In this document: piece after piece, positions 8,428-18,078 of the stretch
How the letters are laid out: each line of letters starts with the position of its first letter
How positions within the stretch are numbered: position 1 is the stretch's first letter
Source: Streptomyces sp. NBC_01775
GTDB lineage: Bacteria > Actinomycetota > Actinomycetes > Streptomycetales > Streptomycetaceae
Direction of reading: 5' to 3'
Length of the DNA: 64,000 nt
NCBI RefSeq assembly: GCF_035917675.1
Contig: NZ_CP109104.1
Location: 6,200,001-6,264,000 of the forward strand
Notes under the pieces: generated by a model
The model's input: only the letters and a program-made list of their open reading frames with translations
Told to the model about the DNA's origin: nothing
Database searches by the model: none
Position numbers and translations under genes: made by a program

Positions 8428-9873
8428 GTGACACAGCCGCCGACCGCACCACCGGCGCCACCGCCGCCGCCCGTGCCCGCCGTCCCGGACAGCGGCACCC
8501 CGGGCGCGCATCCGGACGCCAACGTGACATCACAGCTCACTCCTTCGGGTGGCGGACGACGTACCGCCTGGGCCGAGAGCGTGCACCGAATACGAGCCGC
8601 CGCGGTGACCGAGCCCGGCCGCCTCCGGCTGATCGGCGCCGTCGTCGCCACGCTCGTCGTGCTGTTCGGCGCCGTGACGGCGTGGCAGGTCTCCGACCGG
8701 GTCGAGGCGGCCGACGCCGTCGTCGACCACAGCCAGCCGCTCAGCGCCGACGCGGCGCGCATCTACCGGTCGCTCGCCGACGCGGACACCTCGGCCTCCA
8801 GCGGCTTCCTCGCGGGCGGCGACGAGCCCCGCTCGGAGCGCCGCAGGTACGAGAAGGACGTGCGCGAGGCATCCGAACTGCTCGCCGCCGCCGCGGCCAA
8901 CTCGGCCGACTCGCCCGGCGCGCAACGCCAGATAGGGACCCTCAACCGTGGCCTGCCCGTCTACACGGGGCTGGTCGAGGCCGCACGCGCCAACAACCGG
9001 CAGGGGCTTCCGCTGGGCGGCGCGTATCTGCGCCACGCCAACGCGAAGATGCGCGGCGAACTGCTCCCGGCCGCACGCAAGCTCTACACGGCCGAGACCG
9101 AGCGGCTGGGCAACGACTACCAGGACGCCAAGTCCTGGCCGCTCCTCGCCATCGGCGCCGGTGTCCTCACGCTGGTCGGGCTCGGCTGGGCGCAGCGGCG
9201 CAACTACCGCCGCACCAACAGGGTCTTCAACCAGGGCCTGCTCGGCGCGACGGCCGCCTCCTTGGCCGTGCTGGTGTGGCTGGTCGGCGGGCACGCCATG
9301 GCCCGCTCGGGGCTCGGCGAGTCGGACACCAAGGGCGCCAGTTCCCTGGCGGCGCTCAACGAGGCGTGGATCGGCGCCCTCCAGGCGCGCGGTGACGAGA
9401 ACATGACCCTGGTCGCGCGCGGCGGCGGGGCGGCCTACGAGGACAGCTACAAGAAGCAGATGGCGGACGTCGCCGGCGGCGAGAAGGCCGGTGACGGTGG
9501 CGCGGGCGAGCTGAACGGCGCGCTGCGGGCCGCGGACGACAGCGCGGGCCGCTCCGCTGTCCAGGACGCGAAGGACGCGGTCGCCACCTGGAAGAAACGT
9601 CACGCTGAGGCACGTGCCGAGGACAACGGCGGAGACTACGAGGCGGCGGTGCGGAAGGTGATCGGCGCCAAGGACAGCACCGGCCAAAGCTTCGACGACG
9701 TCGACGAAAGCCTGAGCAAGGCCAGCGCCCACGAACAGCGGCAGTTCGAGGACGCGGCCCGCTCCGGCCGTGGCTGGTTCGGCGGACTCGCGATGGGCGC
9801 CATGGTGCTGGCCGTACTGTCGGCCGCGGCAGGGCTGCTCGGCATCGGACGCAGGCTCTCGGAGTACAGGTGA
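8428..9873 (+). CDS. glnX: GlnX-like four-helix membrane signalling protein
   Basis: 481 aa. A proline-rich cytoplasmic N-tail precedes membrane helices at about 66-88, 236-255, 270-292 and 449-472. They leave two outside domains of roughly 145 and 155 residues. This topology, and the following GlnH-like and PknG genes, match mycobacterial GlnX, which passes ligand binding by GlnH to PknG. The outside domains are helical and rich in Ala and charged residues, like bacterial sensor domains. GTG 8428 is chosen because of the GGGGGAGG Shine-Dalgarno at 8411-8418; the frame is open further upstream (8260) without ribosome-binding support. The stop overlaps the region just before the next start, so coupling is likely. 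Function is inferred from synteny and topology. Confidence 0.8.
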   Translation: MTQPPTAPPAPPPPPVPAVPDSGTPGAHPDANVTSQLTPSGGGRRTAWAESVHRIRAAAVTEPGRLRLIGAVVATLVVLFGAVTAWQVSDRVEAADAVVDHSQPLSADAARIYRSLADADTSASSGFLAGGDEPRSERRRYEKDVREASELLAAAAANSADSPGAQRQIGTLNRGLPVYTGLVEAARANNRQGLPLGGAYLRHANAKMRGELLPAARKLYTAETERLGNDYQDAKSWPLLAIGAGVLTLVGLGWAQRRNYRRTNRVFNQGLLGATAASLAVLVWLVGGHAMARSGLGESDTKGASSLAALNEAWIGALQARGDENMTLVARGGGAAYEDSYKKQMADVAGGEKAGDGGAGELNGALRAADDSAGRSAVQDAKDAVATWKKRHAEARAEDNGGDYEAAVRKVIGAKDSTGQSFDDVDESLSKASAHEQRQFEDAARSGRGWFGGLAMGAMVLAVLSAAAGLLGIGRRLSEYR

Positions 9874-9884
9874 GGAGGGACGCC

Positions 9885-11030
9885 ATGGGGCGGCACATGG
9901 AGCGCGAGGAGCGCGAGGGGCGCCAGGTGCGCGACGGCGGCCTGCGCGGCAACGCCGGGCGGCCCGGCGGGCGGTGGCCGCACCGCAGGCCGGTCACCGT
10001 CGCGGTGAGCGGCCTCGCCGTCGTCGCGGCGGTGCTGGGCTCCACCGTGCTGTCCACGGCCGGGAACGAGGCCGCCGGCGGGCATACGGGAGCGCGGGAC
10101 CACGCGGGCGCGCGCGGTGGGCAGGGCACCGCCGCCGGGAGCGCCGTGGCCGGCAAGCAGGCGTCCGCGGCGCGCCCGGGGGAGGACCCCAAGCCGGAGA
10201 AGTGCGAGGACGGCAGGAATCCGGCGGCCGGTCTCAAGGCATCCGGTGCGGAAGGCGACGCCGTCAAGCGCATCAAGGACAAGGACAAGCTGGTGGTCGG
10301 CGTCGACCAGAACAGCTATCTGTGGGGCTACCGCGACCCGGCATCCGGTGACATCGAGGGCTTCGACATCAGCCTCGTCAAGACCATCGCGCGCGACCTG
10401 CTCGGCAAGGACGGCGCCGACAAGATCACGTACAAGACCATCCCGACCGATCAGCGCATCCCCGCCATCCAGAGCGGCGAGGTGGACATGGTTGTCCGCA
10501 CCATGACCATCGCCTGCGACCGCCTCGACAAGGTCGCCTTCTCCACCGCCTACTTCGAGGCGGGCCAGCAGCTGCTGGTGCCCAAGAAGAACGCGCGGGT
10601 CAAGGGCTTCGACAAGAGCATGCGCGGCAAACGGGTGTGCTATGCCTCCGGCTCCACGGCCGAGTCGATGATGAAATCCCCCGACTACCGGTCGCTGGGG
10701 GCCAAGCCGGTCGTGGTGCCCAACCAGCTCGACTGCCTGGTGCGCCTCCAGCTCGGCGAGGCCGACGCCACGGTCACCGACAGCGCGCTCGGCGCGGGAC
10801 AGGCCGCGCAGGACCCCACCGTCGAACTCATCGGTGAGCCGGAGACCGTGGAGCCGTACGGTGTCGCGATGAACCTCAAGGACAAGGATCTGGTCCGGAG
10901 GGTCAACAAAGTGCTTGAGGACTTCCGCAAGAGCGGATGGCGGTCCTCCTACGACCGCTGGCTGGCCGACGACATGATGGGTACGGAGGACAAGAAGCCC
11001 TCACCACCGAAGGCGCTCTACCGCGACTGA
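9885..11030 (+). CDS. glnH: GlnH-like glutamate/aspartate binding protein
   Basis: 381 aa. A hydrophobic segment at about 37-58 anchors or exports the protein. It is followed by a disordered Ala/Gly linker and a family 3 solute-binding domain from about 125 to 360 with the typical KLVVGVDQNSYLWG, EGFDISLVKTIA and DMVVRTMTI blocks. In mycobacteria GlnH binds Asp/Glu outside the cell and signals through GlnX. No transporter permease genes lie nearby, which supports a sensing rather than uptake role. The start is ATG 9885 after AGGAGG at 9873-9878; a GTG at 9870 overlapping the previous stop is less likely. Unusually there is no lipobox cysteine after the hydrophobic stretch. Confidence 0.85.
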   Translation: MGRHMEREEREGRQVRDGGLRGNAGRPGGRWPHRRPVTVAVSGLAVVAAVLGSTVLSTAGNEAAGGHTGARDHAGARGGQGTAAGSAVAGKQASAARPGEDPKPEKCEDGRNPAAGLKASGAEGDAVKRIKDKDKLVVGVDQNSYLWGYRDPASGDIEGFDISLVKTIARDLLGKDGADKITYKTIPTDQRIPAIQSGEVDMVVRTMTIACDRLDKVAFSTAYFEAGQQLLVPKKNARVKGFDKSMRGKRVCYASGSTAESMMKSPDYRSLGAKPVVVPNQLDCLVRLQLGEADATVTDSALGAGQAAQDPTVELIGEPETVEPYGVAMNLKDKDLVRRVNKVLEDFRKSGWRSSYDRWLADDMMGTEDKKPSPPKALYRD

Positions 11031-11096
11031 GCCGGTGCCACGGCGCCAACTGAGCCGCACGGGAGCATCCGTACGAGAGAAACAGCGAGGTGATTG

Positions 11097-12440
11097 ATGG
11101 GGCCCGCGGGACCCGCCGGACCGGTGATGAGCCGGGAGGAGGCCGACCGTGCTCTGGGGCGCCTGGACGCCGAGCACGAGGCGGTCGAGTCGTCGCTGCT
11201 GGCGCTCCAGGACCACGCGGGGCGCAGGCTGCTGGAAGGCGCCCAGCTCTCCGGTACCACCGAGCACCGCTGGTCGCGCGCCGAGGCGGCCATCACCCTG
11301 CTGTGGAACGGGTTCGAGGCCTACTCCCGCACCCTGGAGACGGCGCGCGAGCTACGGGCCCGGCGCCGCTGGCCCAGCCGTGACGACCTCGTGGAGCTGA
11401 CCCGGCTGCTGCGCGGCACGCTCACCGTCTCCGGCGGAGCCCTCGGTCAGGCCGGCACAGCCGGAACCACGGGCTCCGGCGGCGCGAGCCTGACCGAGGG
11501 GCCCAAGCTCGCCGAGGAGCTGACGCTCAGTCAGCTCGTCGACCGGATGAACGAGTGGTACGCGCAGGCCCTGGACGTGGTCGCCGCCGCCGACTCGGTG
11601 TGGTCGGCGCTGCCCGCGCGGATCGACCTCCTCGCCGCCGAACTGGGCCGCGTACGCTCCCTGGCGCACTCGGTCGGCGTACGCCCCGGCGAGCATCGGG
11701 CGGCCGACGATCTGGAGCGCACCACCGCGGAATTGACCGCCCTGCGCGCCGAGGTGCTCCGCGACCCGCTCACCTTCTGGAAGCCCACCGGAGGAAGCAG
11801 CGCGCCGGGCGGCGGCCGGCCCGACACCGCGCGCTACGACGCGGCGGCGCGCGCCCTGGAGGAGGTGCGGCGCGAGATCGACGCCGTGCTCGCCGTGCGG
11901 CAGGACGCCGAACAGCGGCTGATGAAGCTGCGCGACGTGCTCTCGCGCGCCGACCGCACCCTGACCGAGGCCCGTTCGGCGCGCGGCGAGGTGCTGGCGA
12001 AGATCGCGGCATCCGAGGTGCCCGCCGTCAGCGGCCCGCCCACCGCGCTCCAGGAACAGCTCGCCACCGCGGCCGAGTACCGCAGACACGCGCAGTGGCA
12101 CCGGCTCTCCCCGCTGCTGGAGAGCCTGGAGCAGCGCGCCGAGGACGAGTTGGAGCGGGCCCGCGCCCAGCTGTCGGCCGTCACCGCGCCACTGGCGGTA
12201 CGCGCCGAACTGCGGGGCCGTCTGGACGCCTACAAGGCGAAGGTCGCGCGGCACGGTATGGCGGAGGACCGCATCCTGATCGAGCGCTACGACGCGGCGC
12301 GCCGGATGCTGTGGAGCGCGCCGTGCGACCTGCGCGCCGCCGAGGACGCGGTGCTGCGCTATCAGAAGGCCGCACAGGACGTCCTGGTGCCCCGGCAGCA
12401 CGGGGAAGCGGGCGGAGCGATGAACATGGGGGCAGAGTGA
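11097..12440 (+). CDS. Conserved helical (coiled-coil) protein of the pknG operon
   Basis: 447 aa, soluble, with no signal peptide or membrane segment. It is almost wholly alpha-helical with heptad-like Leu/Ala/Glu/Arg stretches (about 10-110, 160-230, 265-330 and 340-430) broken by Gly/Ser linkers. I recognise no catalytic motif. It sits between glnH and pknG and its stop overlaps the pknG start in GTGA, so it is made together with the kinase and could link GlnX to PknG; that is inference. ATG 11097 follows GCGAGG at 11085-11090; alternatives are TTG 11094 and ATG 11127. Confidence 0.75.
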   Translation: MGPAGPAGPVMSREEADRALGRLDAEHEAVESSLLALQDHAGRRLLEGAQLSGTTEHRWSRAEAAITLLWNGFEAYSRTLETARELRARRRWPSRDDLVELTRLLRGTLTVSGGALGQAGTAGTTGSGGASLTEGPKLAEELTLSQLVDRMNEWYAQALDVVAAADSVWSALPARIDLLAAELGRVRSLAHSVGVRPGEHRAADDLERTTAELTALRAEVLRDPLTFWKPTGGSSAPGGGRPDTARYDAAARALEEVRREIDAVLAVRQDAEQRLMKLRDVLSRADRTLTEARSARGEVLAKIAASEVPAVSGPPTALQEQLATAAEYRRHAQWHRLSPLLESLEQRAEDELERARAQLSAVTAPLAVRAELRGRLDAYKAKVARHGMAEDRILIERYDAARRMLWSAPCDLRAAEDAVLRYQKAAQDVLVPRQHGEAGGAMNMGAE

Positions 12441-15241
12441 GTGAGCAGACGAGCGCGCTGAACAGACCGTGTCAGCGCCCGCAGTGCGAGGGCACCTACG
12501 AGGACATGGGCGGGGGCGAGCTGTACTGCGACACCTGCGGGCTCGCGCCCGTCGTGGCGCCCGGCGGCCTGCTGGGCGCGGCGCCGACGGGCATGACGAG
12601 CGCGGCGCGCGGCAGCCGCTCTTCCGGTTCGGCGCGCTCCGGTTCGTCCTCGCGCGCCTCCTCCCGCGCTTCCGCGCGCTCCCAGTCCTCCCGCCGTTCG
12701 GTCTCCGGCAGGCTCTCGCGCTCCCTGTCCGGCCGCGTCTCGACCCGCTCCGTCTCGGTGCGCGCCGGCTCCTCCGCGAAGAGCTCGTCCCGCGGCAGGC
12801 TCGGCGCCGGGCTGGTGCAGGTGCCCGACGTGGCCAAGCCCGACCCCGCCACGGTCGTGCTGGAGAACCCGGAGGTGCCCGAGCGCAAGCGCTTTTGCAG
12901 CAACAGCGACTGCGGGGCCGCGGTCGGCCGCTCGCGCGGTGACCGGCCGGGGCGCACGGAGGGCTACTGCACCAAGTGCGGTCACCCGTATTCCTTCATG
13001 CCCAAGCTGAGCACCGGCGACATCGTCCACGGGCAGTACGAGGTGGTGGGCTGCCTGGCGCACGGCGGCCTCGGCTGGGTCTACCTCGCCATGGACCACG
13101 CCGTGTCCGACCGCTGGGTGGTGCTCAAGGGCCTGCTGGACACCGGCGACGAGGACGCCATGGCCGCGGCCATCGCCGAGCGGCGCTTCCTGGCCGAGAT
13201 CGAGCACTCCAACATCGTGCGGATCTACAACTTCGTCGAGCACCTCGACCAGCGCACCGGCAGCCTCGACGGCTACATCGTCATGGAATATGTGGGCGGC
13301 AAGTCCCTCAAGGAGATCGCCAACGAGCGCCGTACCCCCGACGGCAAGCGGGACCCGCTGCCCGTCGAGCAGGCGTGCGCGTACGGCATCGAGGCGCTGG
13401 AGGCCCTCGGGCACCTGCACAGCCGCAACCTGCTCTACTGCGACTTCAAGGTCGACAACGCCATACAGCAGGCCGACCAGCTCAAGCTGATCGACATGGG
13501 CGCGGTGCGCCGGATGGACGACGACGACAGCGCCATCTACGGCACCGTCGGATACCAGGCGCCGGAGGTCGCCGAGGAGGGCGCCTCGGTCGCCTCCGAC
13601 CTCTACACGGTGGCCCGCACGCTGGCCGTCCTGACGTTCGACTTCCAGGGCTACACCAACGTCTACGTCGACAGCCTGCCCGAGCCGGAGAACATCGACG
13701 TCTTCCAGAAGTACGAGTCGTTCTACCGTTTCCTGGTGCGCGCCACCGACCCCGACCCGCAACGCCGCTTCTCCTCGGCGCAGGAGATGGCCGAGCAGCT
13801 GCTGGGCGTCCTGCGCGAGGTCGTCGCCGTCCAGACGGGCAGGCCGAGGCCGGCCATGTCCACGCTCTTCGGGCCCGAACTGCGCGTCGTGGACACGGCG
13901 CTGCTCGCCCAGCTCTCCGGCGACGCCTCGCTGCTGGGCGCGCGCGAGAACGCCGCCGGATCCGGCCGCCGCAGCAAGCGGCGGGCCCTCGTGGGTGCGC
14001 CCGCCGGACCCGTCGGCGGTCCCGGTCCCGGTCCCGCGCCGACGGCGGTGGCGGTGGCGCCCGGCCAGATCCCGGCCCAGCCACCCGCTCCGGCCCAGAC
14101 GCCCGCCCCGGCCCAGGCATCGGCTCCGGCCCAGCTGGCTGTTCCGGTCCAGGCACCCGCCCAGGTCCAGGCATCCGGTGGGCCGCGGGCCGCGGGGCCC
14201 AACGGTGCCGTGACGCCCGGCATCTCGCTGGTGCCGCTCCAGGCCCGGCTCACGGCGATGGCGCTGCCCGTGCCGCGCGTGGACCCCTCCGACCCCAACG
14301 CGGGTTTCCTCGCGGGGCTGCTGGCCTCGGCACCCGTCGAGCTGATCAGTGCCCTGGAGAACGCCCCGGCCGACTCGCTGGAGCTGCGGCTGCGGGAGCT
14401 GCGCGCGCGCCTGGAGATGGGCGACGGGCCCGCCGCGCCGACCGGCACCCAGGGCACCGCCCCCGCCCCGGCGCAGGGCACGGTGCTGAGCACGGCCGCC
14501 GAGGCGCTGGACGCCCTGGAGGCCCGCCACGCCGACGACTGGAGAGTGGTGTGGTACCGAGGTCTGGCGTCGATGGTGAGCGGCGACAAGGAGACCGCGG
14601 CGCTCTCCTTCGACGCCGTCTATGACGCCTTTCCCGGCGAGCCGGCGCCCAAGCTGGCGCTCGGCATCTGCGCAGAGGTACTGGGTCAGCTGGACAACGC
14701 CGCCGAGTACTACCGCCTGGTGTGGACGACCGACCCCGCGTATGTGAGCGCGGCCTTCGGACTGGCGCGGGTGCGGCTCGCGGCGGGCGACCGGCCGGGC
14801 GCCGTCAGCGCGCTGGAGTCGGTGCCGGAGGCGTCCATCCACTTCACGGCCGCGCGTGTGGCCGCCGTACGCGCCCGGCTGCGGCAGCGCTCGCCCCACG
14901 AGCCGCTGTCCGCCGACCTGGAGGCCGCCGCGCGCCAGGTCGAGGACCTCCAGCACGTCGGACTGGACGCGGTGCGCAGGGAAGAGCTGACCACCGAGGT
15001 GCTCGGCTGCGCGCTCGACTGGGTGCTGTGCCAACAGGACTCCGGCGGGGGCGTGCCGGGTGCCGTGCCGGGTACCCCACCCGGCGCGGTACGGCTGCTG
15101 GGCTGCCCCCTCACCGAAGAAGGGCTGCGCTTCGGACTGGAGCGCTCCTACCGGCTGCTCGCCCGGCTCGCGCAGACTGGTACCGAAAGGATCGAACTGG
15201 TGGAGCGGGCAAACCGTTTCCGCCCCAGGACGTGGGTGTGA
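12437..15241 (+). CDS. pknG: PknG-type serine/threonine protein kinase
   Basis: 934 aa. In order: a zinc ribbon (Cys12, 17, 31, 34); a Ser/Arg-rich segment (about 57-122); a second zinc ribbon (about Cys154, 159, 178, 181); a kinase domain (about 198-450); an Ala/Pro/Gln linker (about 530-585); and a TPR-like domain. Kinase residues are Lys231 in VVLKG, catalytic Asp336 in YCDFKVDN and metal-binding Asp353 in IDMGAVR, where DFG is replaced by DMG. The rubredoxin-like cysteines, kinase and TPR order is the PknG plan. PknG tunes glutamate metabolism through a small FHA protein in mycobacteria. GTG 12437 overlaps the previous stop (GTGA). The Ser-rich segment replaces the Thr sites of mycobacterial PknG and could be autophosphorylated. 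Confidence 0.92.
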   Translation: MSEQTSALNRPCQRPQCEGTYEDMGGGELYCDTCGLAPVVAPGGLLGAAPTGMTSAARGSRSSGSARSGSSSRASSRASARSQSSRRSVSGRLSRSLSGRVSTRSVSVRAGSSAKSSSRGRLGAGLVQVPDVAKPDPATVVLENPEVPERKRFCSNSDCGAAVGRSRGDRPGRTEGYCTKCGHPYSFMPKLSTGDIVHGQYEVVGCLAHGGLGWVYLAMDHAVSDRWVVLKGLLDTGDEDAMAAAIAERRFLAEIEHSNIVRIYNFVEHLDQRTGSLDGYIVMEYVGGKSLKEIANERRTPDGKRDPLPVEQACAYGIEALEALGHLHSRNLLYCDFKVDNAIQQADQLKLIDMGAVRRMDDDDSAIYGTVGYQAPEVAEEGASVASDLYTVARTLAVLTFDFQGYTNVYVDSLPEPENIDVFQKYESFYRFLVRATDPDPQRRFSSAQEMAEQLLGVLREVVAVQTGRPRPAMSTLFGPELRVVDTALLAQLSGDASLLGARENAAGSGRRSKRRALVGAPAGPVGGPGPGPAPTAVAVAPGQIPAQPPAPAQTPAPAQASAPAQLAVPVQAPAQVQASGGPRAAGPNGAVTPGISLVPLQARLTAMALPVPRVDPSDPNAGFLAGLLASAPVELISALENAPADSLELRLRELRARLEMGDGPAAPTGTQGTAPAPAQGTVLSTAAEALDALEARHADDWRVVWYRGLASMVSGDKETAALSFDAVYDAFPGEPAPKLALGICAEVLGQLDNAAEYYRLVWTTDPAYVSAAFGLARVRLAAGDRPGAVSALESVPEASIHFTAARVAAVRARLRQRSPHEPLSADLEAAARQVEDLQHVGLDAVRREELTTEVLGCALDWVLCQQDSGGGVPGAVPGTPPGAVRLLGCPLTEEGLRFGLERSYRLLARLAQTGTERIELVERANRFRPRTWV

Positions 15242-16545
15242 CCATGCCACAGCTCGACCAACTGTCCGTCTGCCCCAGCTGCGCGGAGCCGCTTGAGGAG
15301 GGTGACCGTTTCTGCGGCGCCTGCGGCGCCGACCTGGAGGCCGCGGCGGCCCACGGCGTCACGGGGCCGGCCGGTGACGGCCGGGCACCGGGCCGCAACG
15401 GCACCGGTCCCGCGGGGGCCCATCCCTGGGGGCCCATGCCCGCTCCCACCTCCCCGCCACCCCCTGTCCCGACGCCGACCGAGCCCGACTTCACGCTGCC
15501 GCCCCCCGGCAGTCCGGGCTCCCCCGATCCCGCCACCCCCGACCCGCGCGCGGCCGATCCCCGTACCGTCCTGGACGAGCCGGGCGGGCCCGCGCGCGAC
15601 GGGCAGCCTCTCGAAGAGCTCCCCAGCGGGCCCGAGGTGCTCGGCCCGACCTGTGTGGCCTGTGGCACCGGCACCATCGACAACGACGGCTACTGCGAGC
15701 ACTGCGGCCACAAACAGCCCCGGGAGCGCGACCACATGGAATCGGTGCTGGACACCATCGCCGCCGCCAGCGACCGGGGGCTGCGCCACCACCGCAACGA
15801 GGACTTCTACGCCGTCAACGAGACCGAGACGGCCGAGGGCGAGCCCGCCACGGTCGCCGTCGTCTGCGACGGTGTCTCCTCCGCCACCCGCCCCGACGAG
15901 GCGTCGGCGGCGGCGGCCGAGGCGGCCAGCGTCTCGCTGTGCGCGGCACTGCCGCGCGGCATCCACCCGCAGCAGGCGATGCACGACGCGCTGATCGCCG
16001 CGGCCGAGGCGGTCAACGCGCTGGCGGGCGAGGGCCCTCCGGAGCCCTCCAAGAACGCGCCGGCCTGCACCATCGTCAGCGCGCTGACCGCCGAGGGCAT
16101 TCTCACCGTCGGCTGGGTCGGCGACAGCAGGGCCTACTGGATTCCCGACGACCGTACGACCCGAGCGGCGCGGCTGACGGAGGACGACTCGTGGGCGGCG
16201 CAGATGGTGGCCGCCGGGCTGATGAACGAGGCCGAGGCGTACGCCGACGCCCGCGCGCACGCCATCACCGGCTGGCTCGGCGCCGACGCCTACGAACTCG
16301 ACCCGCACACCGCCTCGTTCAAGCCGGACCGGCCCGGCGTGGTCGTGGTCTGCACGGACGGCCTGTGGAACTACGCGGAATCGGCGGAGGAGATGGCCGC
16401 CGCGGTCCCGCCCGACGCCCTCGTCCGGCCGCTGCACTCCGCTCAGCACTTGGTCGGCTACGCGCTGGACGGGGGTGGGCACGACAACGTAACAGTGGCG
16501 GTCGTCCCGTTCCCCGCGCAGCAGGGGCGGGCAGGATCGGCCTGA
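15238..16545 (+). CDS. PP2C-family Ser/Thr phosphatase with two zinc ribbons
   Basis: 435 aa. An N-terminal zinc ribbon (CPSC and CGAC) precedes a Pro-rich linker and a second ribbon (CVAC and CEHC, about 138-157). A PP2C domain then runs to the C-terminus. Its metal-binding and catalytic motifs are visible: RNEDFYAV, VVCDGVSSA, GWVGDSRAYW, CTDGLWNY and GGHDNVTVAV. It should reverse phosphorylation made by the coupled kinase. It starts at GTG 15238, overlapping the pknG stop (GTGA) seven bases after AGGA; ATG 15244 is the alternative. The zinc ribbons on both kinase and phosphatase suggest a shared binding platform. Confidence 0.9.
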   Translation: MTMPQLDQLSVCPSCAEPLEEGDRFCGACGADLEAAAAHGVTGPAGDGRAPGRNGTGPAGAHPWGPMPAPTSPPPPVPTPTEPDFTLPPPGSPGSPDPATPDPRAADPRTVLDEPGGPARDGQPLEELPSGPEVLGPTCVACGTGTIDNDGYCEHCGHKQPRERDHMESVLDTIAAASDRGLRHHRNEDFYAVNETETAEGEPATVAVVCDGVSSATRPDEASAAAAEAASVSLCAALPRGIHPQQAMHDALIAAAEAVNALAGEGPPEPSKNAPACTIVSALTAEGILTVGWVGDSRAYWIPDDRTTRAARLTEDDSWAAQMVAAGLMNEAEAYADARAHAITGWLGADAYELDPHTASFKPDRPGVVVVCTDGLWNYAESAEEMAAAVPPDALVRPLHSAQHLVGYALDGGGHDNVTVAVVPFPAQQGRAGSA

Positions 16546-16685
16546 TACGGGGGTATTGAGCGCCGGGGGCCGGTTCCAGGAGGTCTGTCCGGGGAGGGCT
16601 GACGTGGGAGCGCGGCGGGTCGGCTCCGCACTTCTCCCTGCCCCTTTGTCTACTTGTCGCTGTAGAGCATTCAGGAGCGGAACAC

Positions 16686-18041
16686 ATGGCCAACTTCAGC
16701 AAGTCGAACACGCCGCGCTTCTCGGTGGACGTCTACCAGAACGAGTACCTCCCCGAGGAGGCGCGCGAGGTCAACGCGATCGTCACCGTCACCTCGACGG
16801 GCGGCGGCACCACGGGCGGCCAGCCGCTGCCGGTGTCCGATCCGGCGCGTGCCGCGGTGAGCGAGGGGGCGGACGCCGCCGTCGTCATCATGGTCGACTG
16901 CTCGGGCTCCATGGACTATCCGCCGGTCAAGATGCGCAACGCGCGAAACGCCACAGCGGCGGCCATCGACACGCTCAGGGACGGCGTGGCCTTCGCCGTC
17001 GTGGCCGGCACCCACCAGGCCAAGGAGGTCTTCCCCGGCGGCGGCGGGCTCGCCACGGCGGACGCCTCGACCCGCGCCGAGGCCAAGGACGCGCTGCGCT
17101 CCCTGTCGGCGGGCGGCGGCACCGCCATCGGAACCTGGCTCAAACTCGCCGACCAGTTGCTGGCATCCTCCAACGCCGCCATCCGGCACGGGATCGTGCT
17201 CACCGACGGGCGCAACGAGCACGAGAAGCCCGAGGAGTTGAAGGCCGCGCTGGACGCCTGCGCCGGGCGTTTCACCTGTGACGCGCGGGGTGTGGGCACC
17301 GACTGGGAGGTCAAGGAGGTCACCGGCATCGCCTCGGCGCTGCTCGGCACGGCCGACATCGTGGCCGACCCGGACGGCCTGGCGGCGGACTTCACGCAGA
17401 TGATGGAGAACGCCATGGGCAAGGAGGTCGCCGACGTGGCGCTGCGCCTGTGGACCCCGCAGGGCTCCGAGATCAAGTTCGTCAAGCAGGTCGCGCCGAC
17501 GGTGGAGGACCTGACCGGGCGACGCACCCAGGCCGGTCCGCGCGCGGGGGACTACCCGACGGGGTCATGGGGCGACGAGTCGCGCGACTACCACGTATGT
17601 GTGGAGGTGCCCGCCGCCGGGGTCGGCCAGGAGATGCTCGCGGCGCGCGTCTCGCTCATCCTCCCCGCTCCGGACGGAGGCACCCCGCAAACCCTCTCGC
17701 AGGGGCTGATCCGGGCCGTGTGGACCGACGACATGGTCGCCACCACGTCCATCAATCCGCAGGTCGCGCACTACACGGGGCAGGCCGAGCTGGCCCAGGT
17801 GATCCAATCGGGCCTCGATATGCGGAAGTCGGGGGACGAAGCGGGCGCAACCGCCAAACTCGGACGTGCGGTGCAGCTGGCGAACGAATCGGGGAACGCG
17901 GATACTGCGAAACTGCTTTCGAAGGTGGTCGACGTGGTGGATGCCGCGACGGGTACTGTTCGACTGAAGGCGAAGGTTGCCGAAGCAGACGAGATGACGC
18001 TGGAGACGCGGTCCACGAAGACGGTCCGCGTGAAGAAGTAG
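16686..18041 (+). CDS. VWA-domain protein of the pknG cassette
   Basis: 451 aa, cytoplasmic. A von Willebrand A domain (about 60-250) has the MIDAS motif DCSGSMD starting at Asp71, followed by GGGTAIGTW and LTDGRNEH, so it should bind a divalent metal and a protein ligand. A beta-rich middle part and a helical C-terminal region follow. VWA proteins often pair with Ser/Thr kinases, phosphatases and FHA proteins. The 140-base gap before it holds CAGGAGCGG near 16670 as ribosome-binding site and may hold its own promoter, so it need not always be co-transcribed with the phosphatase. Confidence 0.88.
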   Translation: MANFSKSNTPRFSVDVYQNEYLPEEAREVNAIVTVTSTGGGTTGGQPLPVSDPARAAVSEGADAAVVIMVDCSGSMDYPPVKMRNARNATAAAIDTLRDGVAFAVVAGTHQAKEVFPGGGGLATADASTRAEAKDALRSLSAGGGTAIGTWLKLADQLLASSNAAIRHGIVLTDGRNEHEKPEELKAALDACAGRFTCDARGVGTDWEVKEVTGIASALLGTADIVADPDGLAADFTQMMENAMGKEVADVALRLWTPQGSEIKFVKQVAPTVEDLTGRRTQAGPRAGDYPTGSWGDESRDYHVCVEVPAAGVGQEMLAARVSLILPAPDGGTPQTLSQGLIRAVWTDDMVATTSINPQVAHYTGQAELAQVIQSGLDMRKSGDEAGATAKLGRAVQLANESGNADTAKLLSKVVDVVDAATGTVRLKAKVAEADEMTLETRSTKTVRVKK

Positions 18042-18078
18042 CGGAAGAAACAGGAGTACGGAGGGGGAGGCACTCACC

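Noticed and set aside
12362..15250. Minus-strand frame of 962 codons opposite pknG
   Set aside because: Antisense shadow; the plus strand carries intact kinase, zinc-ribbon and TPR motifs.
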